Assembly (NCBI GenBank): GCA_021787615.1
Contig: JAJYLP010000025.1
Span: 1-40,493, forward strand
From: Pseudomonadota bacterium
Lineage (GTDB): Bacteria > Pseudomonadota > Gammaproteobacteria > Steroidobacterales > Steroidobacteraceae
DNA length: 40,493 nucleotides
Direction of reading: 5' to 3'
Below the pieces are notes generated by a model. The model ran no database searches. It was not told the DNA's origin and saw nothing but the letters and a program-made list of their open reading frames with translations. The translations under genes and the position numbers were made by a program. This document shows positions 15,714 to 25,770 of this stretch, piece by piece (within the stretch, counting starts at the first letter, position 1; each line of letters starts with the position of its first letter).

Positions 15714-15893
15714 ATGAAATTCGTGGCACTGCTGAAGAATGTCGCGCTGGGCGCGACCGCGGGCGTGGCCGTCCTCACCGCCCTGCCGGTCTTTGGCGCC
15801 GTGGGCACGATCACCACCGCGGGCGCCGTGGTCGGCTCGCTGCTCGGGGGCATGGCCGGCGTGCTCGACACCATGTGGACGCAGCGGCAGTAG
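15714..15893 (+). CDS. 59-aa glycine-rich hydrophobic small protein
   Basis: ATG at 15714 is preceded by GGAGG (15701-15705) at an 8-nt spacing. The 59-residue product starts MKFVALLKNVALGATAGVAV and has two hydrophobic stretches (about 13-35 and 36-51) with small-residue spacing (GAVVGSLLGGMAGV) like glycine-zipper membrane segments. It ends in a short polar tail (TMWTQRQ). I know of no matching family. Its GC3 is high and it has a good ribosome-binding site, so it is likely to be expressed. It is convergent with the methyltransferase gene; a hairpin separates the two. Confidence 0.6.
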   Translation: MKFVALLKNVALGATAGVAVLTALPVFGAVGTITTAGAVVGSLLGGMAGVLDTMWTQRQ

Positions 15894-15903
15894 GGTCGGG
15901 TCG

Positions 15904-15925
15904 TCGCGCCGCCGGCTCGGCGCGA
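15904..15925. terminator. bidirectional-type hairpin between convergent genes
   Basis: An exact 8-bp stem (TCGCGCCG / CGGCGCGA) with loop CCGGCT lies between the stop of the 59-aa protein gene and the stop of the methyltransferase gene. No T run on either side. Confidence 0.5.
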
Positions 15926-15926
15926 G

Positions 15927-17264
15927 CTAGGCGAGTTCGCGGGCGGCCCGCTCGCGAATCGGCTCCGGCGCCGCCGACTCCTCGGCAAGGATCGTGCGGG
16001 CGATCGCCGCCGCCTCCCGCGGCCGGCCCGCGTACTTGCACGCGATGCCCTCGTGCAGGAGGGCGCGCCAGAGCAGTTCCTCCTCCACCACGCTCCGATC
16101 CGGTTCGATCTCCATCTTCTTGCGGCACAGCGCCTGCGCGGCGCGGAACAGCCGCGCCGCGCGCGCATAGTCGGCCTGATCGCTCAGCGTCTGCAGTGCG
16201 CGGCAATAGGTCATCGGCGCGACGCACAACGGGAAGCGTTGCGCAAACGCGGCGAAGGAGCGGATGTCATCGAGTTTTGGATGCTCGGCGATCAGGCTCT
16301 CGTCGAACGCCGCCGCCGCGGCCGGCCAATCGAGCGCGTCGACGTAACTGCGGTACAGGCGGTACACACAGCCCCTGTGCAGCGCGCTGCCGGGCCGGGC
16401 GCTGCGCTGCACGGCGGTGAGATAGTCCCGATAGCGCCGAATGAATCCGTCGGCCGACTCGGCAGCCGGCGCAGCCGCAGCGCCTCGCGCCGCGGTGGCC
16501 GCGAGGTATGAACCCGCGCTGTCGATGCGCACGGACTCGAAGCCGAGCACCCGCAGCATGCCCGCGAGCGCATCGGCGCAGAGCAGCGCCGCGTGCCGGC
16601 CCGGCGACAGACTTGCCAGCGTCGCGGCGGGCGGAAAGGCGGGCCGGATGCGCTCGGCGTCGGGCGTGGAGAGAAAGAGCGTGCCGTCGGGCTTCAGATA
16701 CGAGGCCAGGGCGTGCAGGAATCGCCAGGGATCCTGCTCGCGCTCGATCGCCCCGGAGCAGTACACGACGTCAAACAGCGCACTCGAGTCGCTGTTCAGA
16801 GCGAGGGATTGCCGGCGGATGTCGACCCCGAGCTGGTCCCGGCCGGCGCCGCCCCAGGCCGAGGGTTCGAGGCCGACGGCTTCCCAGCCGCAGACGCGCT
16901 GCGCGTAATCGACACTGAAGCCAAACCCGCAGCTGACATCGAGCAGCCGTCCGGCACTGCGGTGGATCAACGCTTCCACCTCGCGGCACTGAGTTTCGAG
17001 CGGCGCGTTCATCTCCAGGTGCTCGCGCAGCAGGAGCTCATCGGCCGGGCGCGGCACCTCGTCGGTCCCCGGAAACGGATGGCAGAGCAGACAGGCGCAG
17101 GCGCCGCAGCGGTACAGGTCGTACCCCTCGCAGCTGACAATGCGCCGTTTGTCGCGCTCGTCCCGGCACACCGCGCAGACGAACCGAGACCTCGCCGAGG
17201 ACGACCAGTCGAGCACCGGCATTTTTTTCCAAGACCCCCCTGAACGCGTCCGATTCTCGTGCAT
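15927..17264 (-). CDS. class I SAM-dependent methyltransferase with N-terminal zinc ribbon
   Basis: 445 residues from the ATG at 17264 (alternatives: GTG 17282, ATG 17222). The N-terminal ribbon has CAVC and CGACACLLC pairs, followed by a Methyltransf_11-type core: LLDVSCGFGFSVDYA (SAM-binding loop), AVGLEPSAWG, FDVVYCSGAIEREQDPWRFL and LKPDGTLFLSTPD. The C-terminal third is alpha-helical and repeat-like (TYCRALQTLSDQADYARAAR...), possibly TPR-related. It lies 126 bp downstream of a GDP-mannose-forming enzyme on the same strand, suggesting work on cell-surface glycans. The zinc-ribbon subgroup often methylates sugars or lipids. The N-terminus may be wrong because of a possible frameshift (see 17222-17394). 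Confidence 0.8.
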   Translation of the reverse strand: MHENRTRSGGSWKKMPVLDWSSSARSRFVCAVCRDERDKRRIVSCEGYDLYRCGACACLLCHPFPGTDEVPRPADELLLREHLEMNAPLETQCREVEALIHRSAGRLLDVSCGFGFSVDYAQRVCGWEAVGLEPSAWGGAGRDQLGVDIRRQSLALNSDSSALFDVVYCSGAIEREQDPWRFLHALASYLKPDGTLFLSTPDAERIRPAFPPAATLASLSPGRHAALLCADALAGMLRVLGFESVRIDSAGSYLAATAARGAAAAPAAESADGFIRRYRDYLTAVQRSARPGSALHRGCVYRLYRSYVDALDWPAAAAAFDESLIAEHPKLDDIRSFAAFAQRFPLCVAPMTYCRALQTLSDQADYARAARLFRAAQALCRKKMEIEPDRSVVEEELLWRALLHEGIACKYAGRPREAAAIARTILAEESAAPEPIRERAARELA

Positions 17265-17394
17265 ATCCGGTGCGCTGCACACCCTGCACCGCCCGCCATG
17301 CGGTCGGCCGAGGGTTGCGTGCGACGCTGCGCAGGACTGGGCGCAGCCAGCGGGCGGGCAGGCGCGTGACGGCCCGCCGCAGGGGATTGCTCAG
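17222..17394 (-). other. possible out-of-frame N-terminal extension of the methyltransferase
   Basis: Starting right at the manC stop (CTGA overlap), a different frame reads SNPLRRAVTRLPARWLRPVL and continues open (GYARESDAFRGVLE) to a run of seven A residues (17222-17228 on this strand). Beyond it, a single-base shift leads into the methyltransferase frame (MPVLDWSSS). Codon third positions are GC-rich as in real genes, and no ATG is available in this frame. It may be a sequencing error, a decayed start, or a slippage site. Confidence 0.35.
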
Positions 17395-18374
17395 GCGCCG
17401 AGCGCGCCGTGCAGCATGTGCAGTCTGTGGTGCTGCGCCGCCAGGCTGAGGAAGGCGACCCCGGAGCGCACCCGCGCGCTCGCGCCGGGCCGCGGACCCT
17501 TGCGCAGCGCCTCCTCGACCCGCTTCGGGGTCCCGAGGTCGCTCCAGCCGCACTTCGGGACCGCCAAGACGCGAAAGGCGCCCTCCTGTCCGGCGACGAT
17601 GTCCCGCGAGAAATCCACCATCGGCAGCTCTTGATAGAGCGCGGACACCGCCTCGACGCCCGGAAACCTGCGCTCGTAGTCGATGGCCGCCTGCATCGCG
17701 GCCACGATGGGATCGATGCGCGCCTGGAACAGCTCGAGCAGCGTCTGGGCGCTCGAGGCGACGATGAACGCGTTCCACAGACCGCCGGCGTTGATCAGCT
17801 CGCGGGTCTGGGCGAGCGGCGGCTTCTCGACGAAGCGCGCCACCGTCATGGCGCCGCCCGCATCGCTCTCCCCGGGCAGGATGTAGCCGAGCTCGGGGTC
17901 GGCCTCCTCCGGCTCGATGCCCATCAGTAATGTCTCGTGCGCACGCCACTTGAGCTGCTCGAGCGCGGCGGTGAGCGACTCGGCGAGCACCGACTCCTGC
18001 TGGACCAAGTGGTCGGACGGAAGCAACACGAGACGGGCCTCGGGGTCGCGTGCGAGGATGCGCAGCAGCGGCAGCAGAATGCCGATTGCCGTACCGCGGT
18101 TGCGCGGCTGCACGATCACGTTGTCCGAGGGGAGCGCGGCGAGCGCATCCTGCCACCACCGCCGATGCTGTTCGGCGACGATGGCGCAGGTGCGCGACGC
18201 CTCGGTCAGCGCATGTGCGCGGCGCAACGCTTCGTGCAGCAGCGGCGGGCCGTCGAACAACGAGCAGAACTGCTTCGGCACGGCGGTGCCCGACGGCGCC
18301 GTCGTCAGCGATTTGAGCCGGCTGCCGTCCCCCGCCGCCAACACCAGTGCCCAGACGTTGTTCGTTTCCGGCAT
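17391..18374 (-). CDS. manC: mannose-1-phosphate guanylyltransferase-type nucleotidyltransferase
   Basis: 327 residues. The N-terminal LVLAAGDGSRLKSLT is the activated nucleotide loop, PKQFCSL follows, and VQPRNRGTAIGILLPLL, LLPSDHLV and FVEKP are the substrate loops of the mannose-1-phosphate guanylyltransferase family; LGTPKRVEEAL is near the end. It would make GDP-mannose in the cytoplasm for exopolysaccharide or lipopolysaccharide. The C-terminal isomerase domain of bifunctional ManC/AlgA proteins is absent, so it is a stand-alone transferase. The ATG at 18374 has GGAG 8 nt upstream. Its leader contains a perfect hairpin (18401-18428). The GTP preference is inferred from family resemblance. 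Confidence 0.82.
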   Translation of the reverse strand: MPETNNVWALVLAAGDGSRLKSLTTAPSGTAVPKQFCSLFDGPPLLHEALRRAHALTEASRTCAIVAEQHRRWWQDALAALPSDNVIVQPRNRGTAIGILLPLLRILARDPEARLVLLPSDHLVQQESVLAESLTAALEQLKWRAHETLLMGIEPEEADPELGYILPGESDAGGAMTVARFVEKPPLAQTRELINAGGLWNAFIVASSAQTLLELFQARIDPIVAAMQAAIDYERRFPGVEAVSALYQELPMVDFSRDIVAGQEGAFRVLAVPKCGWSDLGTPKRVEEALRKGPRPGASARVRSGVAFLSLAAQHHRLHMLHGALGA

Positions 18375-18400
18375 GACACCCGCTCCATACTTTTCGGTCA

Positions 18401-18428
18401 CGGGCCGTGCGACTTGCTGCACGGCCCG
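18401..18428 (-). promoter_or_regulatory. 5'-leader hairpin of manC
   Basis: A perfect 10-bp inverted repeat (CGGGCCGTGC / GCACGGCCCG) with an 8-nt loop lies 27-54 nt upstream of the manC ATG. A TAAAAT -10-like hexamer (complement of 18432-18437) is just upstream, so the transcript would begin almost exactly with this hairpin. It may stabilise the mRNA 5' end or serve as a protein-binding site. Confidence 0.5.
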
Positions 18429-18582
18429 CCGATTTTACAATCATTGCTTGTGTGGAGTCGCTGCGGCATCGTGAGTTCCCGAAACGATGCCAGAAAGGTT
18501 GGCGCTCGGCGCATCGCAATCGGCGCGACGCAATCGCAGCAAAGTGCGCGCGGCCTTTCGCTCTCGCCCGCTGCGCCCTCCA

Positions 18583-19260
18583 TCAGCCTGGTGGAATCGT
18601 TTTGCGCGTCGCTGCGGGCGGTATCGGCGCTGCCGCCGCAGCGACTGCGGTGTCATGTCTGTGTGCGGCGACATCGGCGGGCTCCGGGTGAGGCTGTTCC
18701 ATGCGAACCGTCACCTGAACCGCGGCCAGCCGCTGGTACAAGCGCCGCCGGCGATACAGCGGCACCCAGCCGTACACCAGAGTCTCCACAGGGCGCCACA
18801 GCGCCAGCCACGCCAGAATCATCAGTCCTTCACCGAGCAAAGGTGAAAGACCGTGCGGCGAGAGGCTCGCCAGAATGCGCCGCGCGCTCATGCTGAGCAG
18901 AAAGATCGCCAGGCCGCCGAGCAGCGCCAGCTCGCCGAGCTGCAGCTGCTCGCGCAGGCGCAGCGCGGCCGAGTGCGCCATGCGCGTGTAGTAGTGCTCG
19001 AGTGCGGGCTGCAGATCGCGCGCCAGGTCCTCGCCTTCGCTGGCATGCACGTGCAGGTGCCACAGCGCCGCGGAGCGGCTCTCGCTGAACTCCTCCTCGA
19101 TGAATGCCGCGGCGTGCGTGTCGAGGTCGCGGTCCCAGAACGGGGAGGCATCGAGCGAGTTGAACAGCTGCGCCAGGTTGCGCACGCGGATGCTCACCGT
19201 GGCAGCGCTCACGGCGTGCGCCGCGGGGCGATGTCTGCTGACGGCGGGTTTGGTCGGCAT
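18583..19260 (-). CDS. uncharacterised inner-membrane protein
   Basis: 225 residues from the ATG at 19260 (a GTG at 19317 would add 19). The N-terminal half is soluble (VRNLAQLFNSLDASPFWDRD, AAAFIEEEFSESRS). Two hydrophobic segments follow (ELALLGGLAIFLLSM and LLGEGLMILAWLALW), then VYGWVPLYRRRRLYQRL, and a low-complexity Ala/His tail. The topology suggests both ends in the cytoplasm. I do not recognise a named domain; the segment resembles small 'membrane protein of unknown function' families. It is 208 bp upstream of manC on the same strand and divergent from the GroEL paralogue. Confidence 0.7.
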   Translation of the reverse strand: MPTKPAVSRHRPAAHAVSAATVSIRVRNLAQLFNSLDASPFWDRDLDTHAAAFIEEEFSESRSAALWHLHVHASEGEDLARDLQPALEHYYTRMAHSAALRLREQLQLGELALLGGLAIFLLSMSARRILASLSPHGLSPLLGEGLMILAWLALWRPVETLVYGWVPLYRRRRLYQRLAAVQVTVRMEQPHPEPADVAAHRHDTAVAAAAAPIPPAATRKTIPPG

Positions 19261-19431
19261 GGTGATGATAGGGCATGCGCCCCGGCGGCGCCCGCGAGGC
19301 CCTGGCGCTAGCGGCACCTTCGCGCACCCGGCATGACGAGGTAATGCGCACTAATACGGATATCTGTGCCTCGGACGGCTGCCTAGGCTGAAAGGGCGTC
19401 CGGACGGCGCTGCGCCGGGCGAAAGGCTCTC

Positions 19432-21051
<1,620 letters not shown>

Positions 21052-21133
21052 CCGCCGGCGCACAGCGCCGTTGCCGCCGGCTCGCTCGCTCGCGGATAAT
21101 CGACACCGTGCACCCGCGCGCGGAGGATCTCCC

Positions 21134-21811
21134 TTGCACCGCAGCAACGTGAGCTTTCTTTTCGATCTGGACGGCACGCTGGTCGACAGCGTCTACCAGC
21201 ATGTGCTCGCCTGGCAGCAGGCGCTGCACGCCGCCGGGATCGAGCTGTCGGTCTGGCGCATCCACCGCCGCATCGGCATGAGCGGCGGGCTGTTCACCGA
21301 GATGCTGCTGCGCGAGGTCTCCGCCGAGATCACACCCGAGCTGCTCGAGACGCTGCAGCGCCACCACGCCGAGGCCTATGGGCGGCTCGTACCCTGGGTC
21401 CGCCCGCTGCCCGGCGCGAAGGAGCTGCTCGCCTACCTCACCGAGGCGAAGCTGCCGTGGGCGATCGCGACCAGCGGCCGGATGAATTCCGCGCAATACA
21501 ACCTGCGCGCTCTCGGGATCGACCCCTCGCGCGCCGCGATCGTGACGCGCGACGATGTGGTGCACGCCAAGCCCGATCCGGACCTGTTCCTCGCGGCGGC
21601 CGAGCGTCTAGGGAGCGATGTCCGCTCGGCCATGATCGTCGGGGACAGCATCTGGGACATGCTCGCCGCGCGCCGCGCGCAAGGGCTCGGCGTCGGGCTG
21701 CTCTCCGGCGGCTACGGCCAGGATGAGCTCGAGCGCTCGGGTGCGATCCGGGTCTACGAGGATCCGGCCGACCTGCTGCGGCACATCGATGAGGTCGGCG
21801 GGCGCGTCTGA
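21134..21811 (+). CDS. HAD-family phosphatase (phosphoglycolate phosphatase/beta-PGM-like)
   Basis: 225 residues. HAD motif I is FLFDLDGTLVDS (nucleophile and acid/base Asp), motif II the ATSGR Ser, motif III Lys in HAKPDPDLF, and motif IV IVGDSIWDML. A helical cap after motif I (HVLAWQQALHAAGI) makes it subfamily IA. The reading frame continues upstream to 21071, but GGAGG at 21122-21126 lies 7 nt before a TTG at 21134, which I take as the start. It is downstream of the GroEL paralogue, with which it is probably co-transcribed. Substrate unknown; sugar phosphates or phosphoglycolate are typical. Confidence 0.88.
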   Translation: MHRSNVSFLFDLDGTLVDSVYQHVLAWQQALHAAGIELSVWRIHRRIGMSGGLFTEMLLREVSAEITPELLETLQRHHAEAYGRLVPWVRPLPGAKELLAYLTEAKLPWAIATSGRMNSAQYNLRALGIDPSRAAIVTRDDVVHAKPDPDLFLAAAERLGSDVRSAMIVGDSIWDMLAARRAQGLGVGLLSGGYGQDELERSGAIRVYEDPADLLRHIDEVGGRV

Positions 21812-21829
21812 TCCGGCACGCAAGCGGCG

Positions 21830-22297
21830 CTACGCGCGATCGATCCGCGCGGCGAAGCAGCCCGGCTTGGCGTAGTGGGCGTGCACGTAGCGCGTGTGCG
21901 CGCTTGCGAACAGCCGCTCAATCAATCCCTCCAGTTCGGTTCCCTGGGCGATGTCGGCGTCACGCAACATGTGCGCGCGATCGAAGGCGCGCAGCGCCAT
22001 GACCCGAGAGCGGAACGCCTCGGGCACTTCATTGACTCTGTCATAGCGCTCGCGCGCGCCCTCCAACACATAGATCGCGTACCGAGAACGATACGGCGTG
22101 TCGACCGGCAGGTGCGCATAGTTCACCAACAGCACTGCTTCCCCGGGCGCCGCATCGCGCAGCTCGATGCGATCCGGAAAGCCCGGCCGGCGATCGGCGA
22201 TCACGCGCCGTGCGCCACGGCCTGCAAGCGCCGCCTCCTCCAATCCAAACAACGGTGTGAACGGCTCAGGCGCGAGCCCGGTAATGCGAAAATCCAT
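21830..22297 (-). CDS. DUF1203 family protein
   Basis: 155 residues. It starts MDFRITGLAPEPFTPLFGLE and carries the family blocks PGFPDRIELRDAAPGEAVLL, NYAHLPVDTPYRSRYAIYV and a C-terminal HTRYVHAHYAKPGCFAARI. These match the DUF1203 pattern closely. The function of the family is unknown; the conserved Asn-Tyr-x-His and His-rich end suggest a binding site. The start at 22297 (GGGAG 6 nt upstream) is preferred over one 10 codons earlier. It is convergent with the HAD gene and lies downstream of the multicopper oxidase on the same strand. Confidence 0.85.
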   Translation of the reverse strand: MDFRITGLAPEPFTPLFGLEEAALAGRGARRVIADRRPGFPDRIELRDAAPGEAVLLVNYAHLPVDTPYRSRYAIYVLEGARERYDRVNEVPEAFRSRVMALRAFDRAHMLRDADIAQGTELEGLIERLFASAHTRYVHAHYAKPGCFAARIDRA

Positions 22298-22380
22298 CGG
22301 CGGCTCCCAGCGGGAAACACGCCGCAACCCTACCGCGCATCGTCTCGACTGACTCGCCGGATTCGGGCGCGTGGCCCACT

Positions 22381-23922
22381 TTACGTTGCGCGTACGTAAT
22401 CGAGCTCGGTCATCATCCCATCCATCATGTGCACGAAGTTGTGGCAGTGCAGCGCCCAGCGACCCGGCGGAGAGTCGGCGCGGAACCGCCAGGTCGCGGT
22501 GCTGCCGGCGGGCACGAGCGTCGTGTCCTTCGGCAGCGGGTCGCGAAGACGCCGACCGGACACCTCCACCAGCTCGAAGACGTGCCCATGCAGATGCATC
22601 GGGTGATCCATGTCGGTGGGGTTGGTGAAATGAATCTGCACGACATCCCCGCTGCGCACATCGATCTTGGGCGTGTGCGGCCAGATCTGCCCGTCGATGG
22701 TCCAGTGCGGATCGCCCGGCTTTGCGCCGCCGAGCCGCAGTGTGGTGCGCACCTCAGCTGGACCGAACGGATGGTGCGCGCCGGGCGCCAGCGGCACGCC
22801 GGCTCCGGCGAGCTGATAGGTGAACCGCTCCGCGCCCGCGAGCGAGGGCGGGGGCACCTGCGGCGGACGGTTCGCCGCACCCGCGGTGCGGATCAGCACC
22901 GACTGGCGATGGTCGCCGGCATCGCCCATGAGGCTCTCGAGCAGCCACGCGCCGGGCCGTGTGACCTCGAACCAGGCGTCGTAGCGCTCCGCGATCCCGA
23001 TGCGCAGCGCATCGACCGTCACCGCGCGCGGCAGGAGATTGCCGTCGCTGTGGGTGACGCGCAGTCTGTGTCCCGCGAGGCGTACGTAATGCGTCAGCGT
23101 CGGGCTCGCATTCAGAATGCGCAGGCGCACCGTCTGGCCCACTCTGACAATGAGCGGCCGAGCGTGCGGATACGCCGCGCCGCTCACGCAATGGGACAGG
23201 TACCTCACCTCATCGCCCATGAACATCGGCTTGATGGGCCGGGCCATCCCGCCCATGCCGCCCTTCCCTCCCATTGCACTCATACCGCCCATACCGCCCA
23301 TCCGACCCATGGCCGACTCGGCGTCCATGCCGCTCATGGAAAGGCCTGGCGGAACGTCCATCGGCGCCTTGCTCTTGCCGGCGACCGCCGCCCACAGGCT
23401 GTGCATGTCCGGCACGTCATGCAGCACCAGCACCACCTCGACGTCGGCGCGCGGCTCGCGCGGATCCTCGACGAGAAATGCGCCGAACAGCCCGAGCGCG
23501 TCCTGATCGCCCACGTGGGAGGGGTACCAGCGAAAGCCCGGCGGATCGGGCTTGTAGGTGTAGATGAACTCGCCCCCCTCGGGCACCGGCGGCTGTGTGA
23601 CGTACGGCACGCCATCCATGGCGTTCGGCAGGATCATGCCGTGCCAGTGAATGGTGCTCGGCCCGCCCGTGTGATTGATGAAGCGCGCGCGGAAGTTCTG
23701 CCCGTAGCGCACCCGCAGCAGCGGACCCGGCACGCGGCCGTTGTAGGCGAGCCCAGTGAAGTTCGCGCCGGTGACGCTCGGGTAGCGATACGGCCGCGCC
23801 TCGAGAGTGACCTCGACCAGATCGCTGTCGGCGGCCCGCGCGCTCATCGGCGGCAGCAGCGTCCAGCTCAGCGCGGCGGTGCCGACGGTGAGGGAACTCT
23901 GCAGAAAATCACGGCGTCGCAT
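22381..23922 (-). CDS. Tat-exported multicopper oxidase
   Basis: 513 residues with a twin-arginine leader (MRRRDFLQSSLTVGTAALSW), so folded and exported with metal loaded. Copper motifs: IHWHG (H92, H94); second motif RWYPSH, in which Pro134 replaces the first His of the usual WYHSH; HPMHLHG; and HCHNFVHMMDGMM near the end (type 1 Cys, His, Met). A Met/Gly-rich insert (about residues 196-235, GMGGMSAMGGKGGMGGM) resembles the Cu(I)-binding loops of CueO/CopA. It would oxidise Cu(I) or another substrate in the periplasm. Start chosen at ATG 23922; the open frame begins with TTG four codons earlier. No cop/cus partner is nearby. Confidence 0.9.
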   Translation of the reverse strand: MRRRDFLQSSLTVGTAALSWTLLPPMSARAADSDLVEVTLEARPYRYPSVTGANFTGLAYNGRVPGPLLRVRYGQNFRARFINHTGGPSTIHWHGMILPNAMDGVPYVTQPPVPEGGEFIYTYKPDPPGFRWYPSHVGDQDALGLFGAFLVEDPREPRADVEVVLVLHDVPDMHSLWAAVAGKSKAPMDVPPGLSMSGMDAESAMGRMGGMGGMSAMGGKGGMGGMARPIKPMFMGDEVRYLSHCVSGAAYPHARPLIVRVGQTVRLRILNASPTLTHYVRLAGHRLRVTHSDGNLLPRAVTVDALRIGIAERYDAWFEVTRPGAWLLESLMGDAGDHRQSVLIRTAGAANRPPQVPPPSLAGAERFTYQLAGAGVPLAPGAHHPFGPAEVRTTLRLGGAKPGDPHWTIDGQIWPHTPKIDVRSGDVVQIHFTNPTDMDHPMHLHGHVFELVEVSGRRLRDPLPKDTTLVPAGSTATWRFRADSPPGRWALHCHNFVHMMDGMMTELDYVRAT

Positions 23923-24201
23923 CGCTGTTCGCAATCATTGGGCGCCCCACACATGACATGCCCGCGCGCCGGCTATTGCTCGGCGCCTCGTTAACCCTGG
24001 CGGACGGTCAGCAACGCCGAAGGCCCGCTGCGCGCGGTCCTCTGCGGACACCGGCGGGCGAGAGGCGTTCCACCCGCCCTCACGCGCCAGAGGCTGCAAG
24101 CCTAACCGAGTCTCGCCGGCTGCGCTTGATTGACCCGGATAGCGAGCGCGATGCGCCGGGCGGCAGCGCGCCTGGCCGTGACGAGGCGAGCCGGCCGCGC
24201 C

Positions 24202-25701
24202 TCAGGACGATGCCGCTTCCGAGGCGTCCCCGCGCTGCGCGCCCGCCGAATGCCACAGCTCCTGGATCGACTCGAGCGTGCGGCCCTTGGTCTCGGGCAC
24301 GTAGCGCAGCACGAACAGTGCCGCGAGAATCGCCCCGGCGCTGTAGAGCCAGTAGGCGAAGCCGTGGTTGAAGTGCCGGTTCAGGTAGGCGCTGCCGTCA
24401 AGCACGGGGAAAGTGAGCGACACGACGAAGTTCATGATCCACTGCGCACCGATGGCGATCGACATGGCCTTGCCGCGGATCGAGTTCGGATAGATCTCCG
24501 CCAGCATCACCCACACCACCGGTCCCCAGGAGAACGAGAAGCCCATGATGTAGACCACGACCGCGGCGATCGCGAGATAGGAGGCGCCGCTCGAGCCGCC
24601 GGCGGCGGCATGACCGCCGGCGCTGACCAGGTGCAGGTCGAACAGGCAGCCGATCATGATCATGGCGGCGGCCATGACGAACGCCCCGACGACGAGCAGC
24701 GGCTTGCGCCCGAGCTTGTCGACCGTGAAGGTCGCCGCCAGCGTGAAGGCCGTCATCGTCACGCCGACGAAGGTGGCCGACTCCCAGTACGCCTGGTTGG
24801 TGGAGGCGCCCATGTTCTCAAACATGTGCGGCGCGTAGTACAGCACCGCGTTGATGCCGACCAGCTGCTGGAAGGCCGACAGCAGGATCCCGACCACCAG
24901 CACCAGGCCGCCGAAGGACAGCAGCGGGCGGGTGCGCTCGATCAGCGTCTCCTTGATCTCGCGCAGCGTCGCTTGCGCGCTCTCGCGCCCGACCAGCCGC
25001 TCCAGGAGCGCGAGCGCCTCGGCGTCGCGGTCCTTCAGCACCAGGAATCGCGGCGTCTCCGGTACGAGCAGCATGAACACAATGAGCAGCGCCGCCGGGA
25101 TCGCCGCCGAGGCGAGCATGTGCCGCCAGGCGGTGCTCATCAGATAGGCGTGGCTGTGGCCGGACTGGATCAGCCAGTTGACGAAATAGACGAGATTGAT
25201 GCCCACCACGATGGCGATCTGCTGGAAGGTGACCAGCATGCCGCGCGTCTCGGGCGGGGCGACTTCGGCGATGTACATCGGGGCCAGCATGGAGGCCATG
25301 CCGATGGCCGTGCCGCCCATCACGCGGTAGAAGAGGAAGGCCGGCAGCGCCTTGTCGCCCACCGCCCCGAAGAGGCTCCAGAAGAACTCCGGATAGCCCG
25401 CCCCGAGGGAGGACACCAGAAACAGCACCCCGGCGATCAGCAGTCCCGTCCTGCGCCCGATGCGCGTCGAGACCGGACCGGCGATGCCCGCGCCGAGCAC
25501 GCAGCCGAGTAGCGCGATGGAGATGGCCAGCCCCGAGAGGACGTTCGCATGCGCCTCGCTGAGATGGCGCGGCGCGACGAAATTGTGGGTGATGGCGCTG
25601 GTCACGCCCGAGATCACCGCGGTGTCGTAGCCGAACAGCACACCGCCCAGCGTCGCCGCAACCGTCAACGCGACCACGAGCCCGGTATTGCCTTTGCTCA
25701 T
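24202..25701 (-). CDS. MFS sugar/H+ symporter (XylE-like)
   Basis: 499 residues, twelve membrane segments. Sugar-porter signatures: GVLFGYDTAVISG, GRRTGLL, RVMGGTAIGMASMLAPMYIAE, VPETPRFLVLKDRD, FQQLVGINAVLYYAP, DKLGRKPLL and PETKGRTLESIQE. It is close in pattern to the D-xylose symporter. The ATG at 25701 has AGGGGG just upstream. The upstream gap holds a LacI-type operator (25717-25730), and a TTGACA -35 candidate lies at 25752-25757 on the same strand. The LacI regulator gene is the next gene upstream on this strand. Xylose or a xylo-oligosaccharide is the probable substrate. Confidence 0.9.
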   Translation of the reverse strand: MSKGNTGLVVALTVAATLGGVLFGYDTAVISGVTSAITHNFVAPRHLSEAHANVLSGLAISIALLGCVLGAGIAGPVSTRIGRRTGLLIAGVLFLVSSLGAGYPEFFWSLFGAVGDKALPAFLFYRVMGGTAIGMASMLAPMYIAEVAPPETRGMLVTFQQIAIVVGINLVYFVNWLIQSGHSHAYLMSTAWRHMLASAAIPAALLIVFMLLVPETPRFLVLKDRDAEALALLERLVGRESAQATLREIKETLIERTRPLLSFGGLVLVVGILLSAFQQLVGINAVLYYAPHMFENMGASTNQAYWESATFVGVTMTAFTLAATFTVDKLGRKPLLVVGAFVMAAAMIMIGCLFDLHLVSAGGHAAAGGSSGASYLAIAAVVVYIMGFSFSWGPVVWVMLAEIYPNSIRGKAMSIAIGAQWIMNFVVSLTFPVLDGSAYLNRHFNHGFAYWLYSAGAILAALFVLRYVPETKGRTLESIQELWHSAGAQRGDASEAASS

Positions 25702-25716
25702 CGGAACCCCCTAGAT

Positions 25717-25730
25717 TGGTATCGCTACCA
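25717..25730. promoter_or_regulatory. LacI-family operator upstream of the sugar symporter
   Basis: TGGTATCGCTACCA fits TGnTAnCGnTAnCA exactly and is a palindrome with one internal mismatch. It lies 16 bp before the symporter start codon, where binding would block transcription or elongation. Confidence 0.85.
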
Positions 25731-25770
25731 TCCCCCCCGGGGGAGCGCGCTTGTCAAGCGGCAGGGAAGC

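Noticed and set aside
19318-19431. CIRCE element (inverted TTAGCACTC) upstream of the chaperonin
   Set aside because: Looked for and not found; only an AAAGG ribosome-binding site is present.
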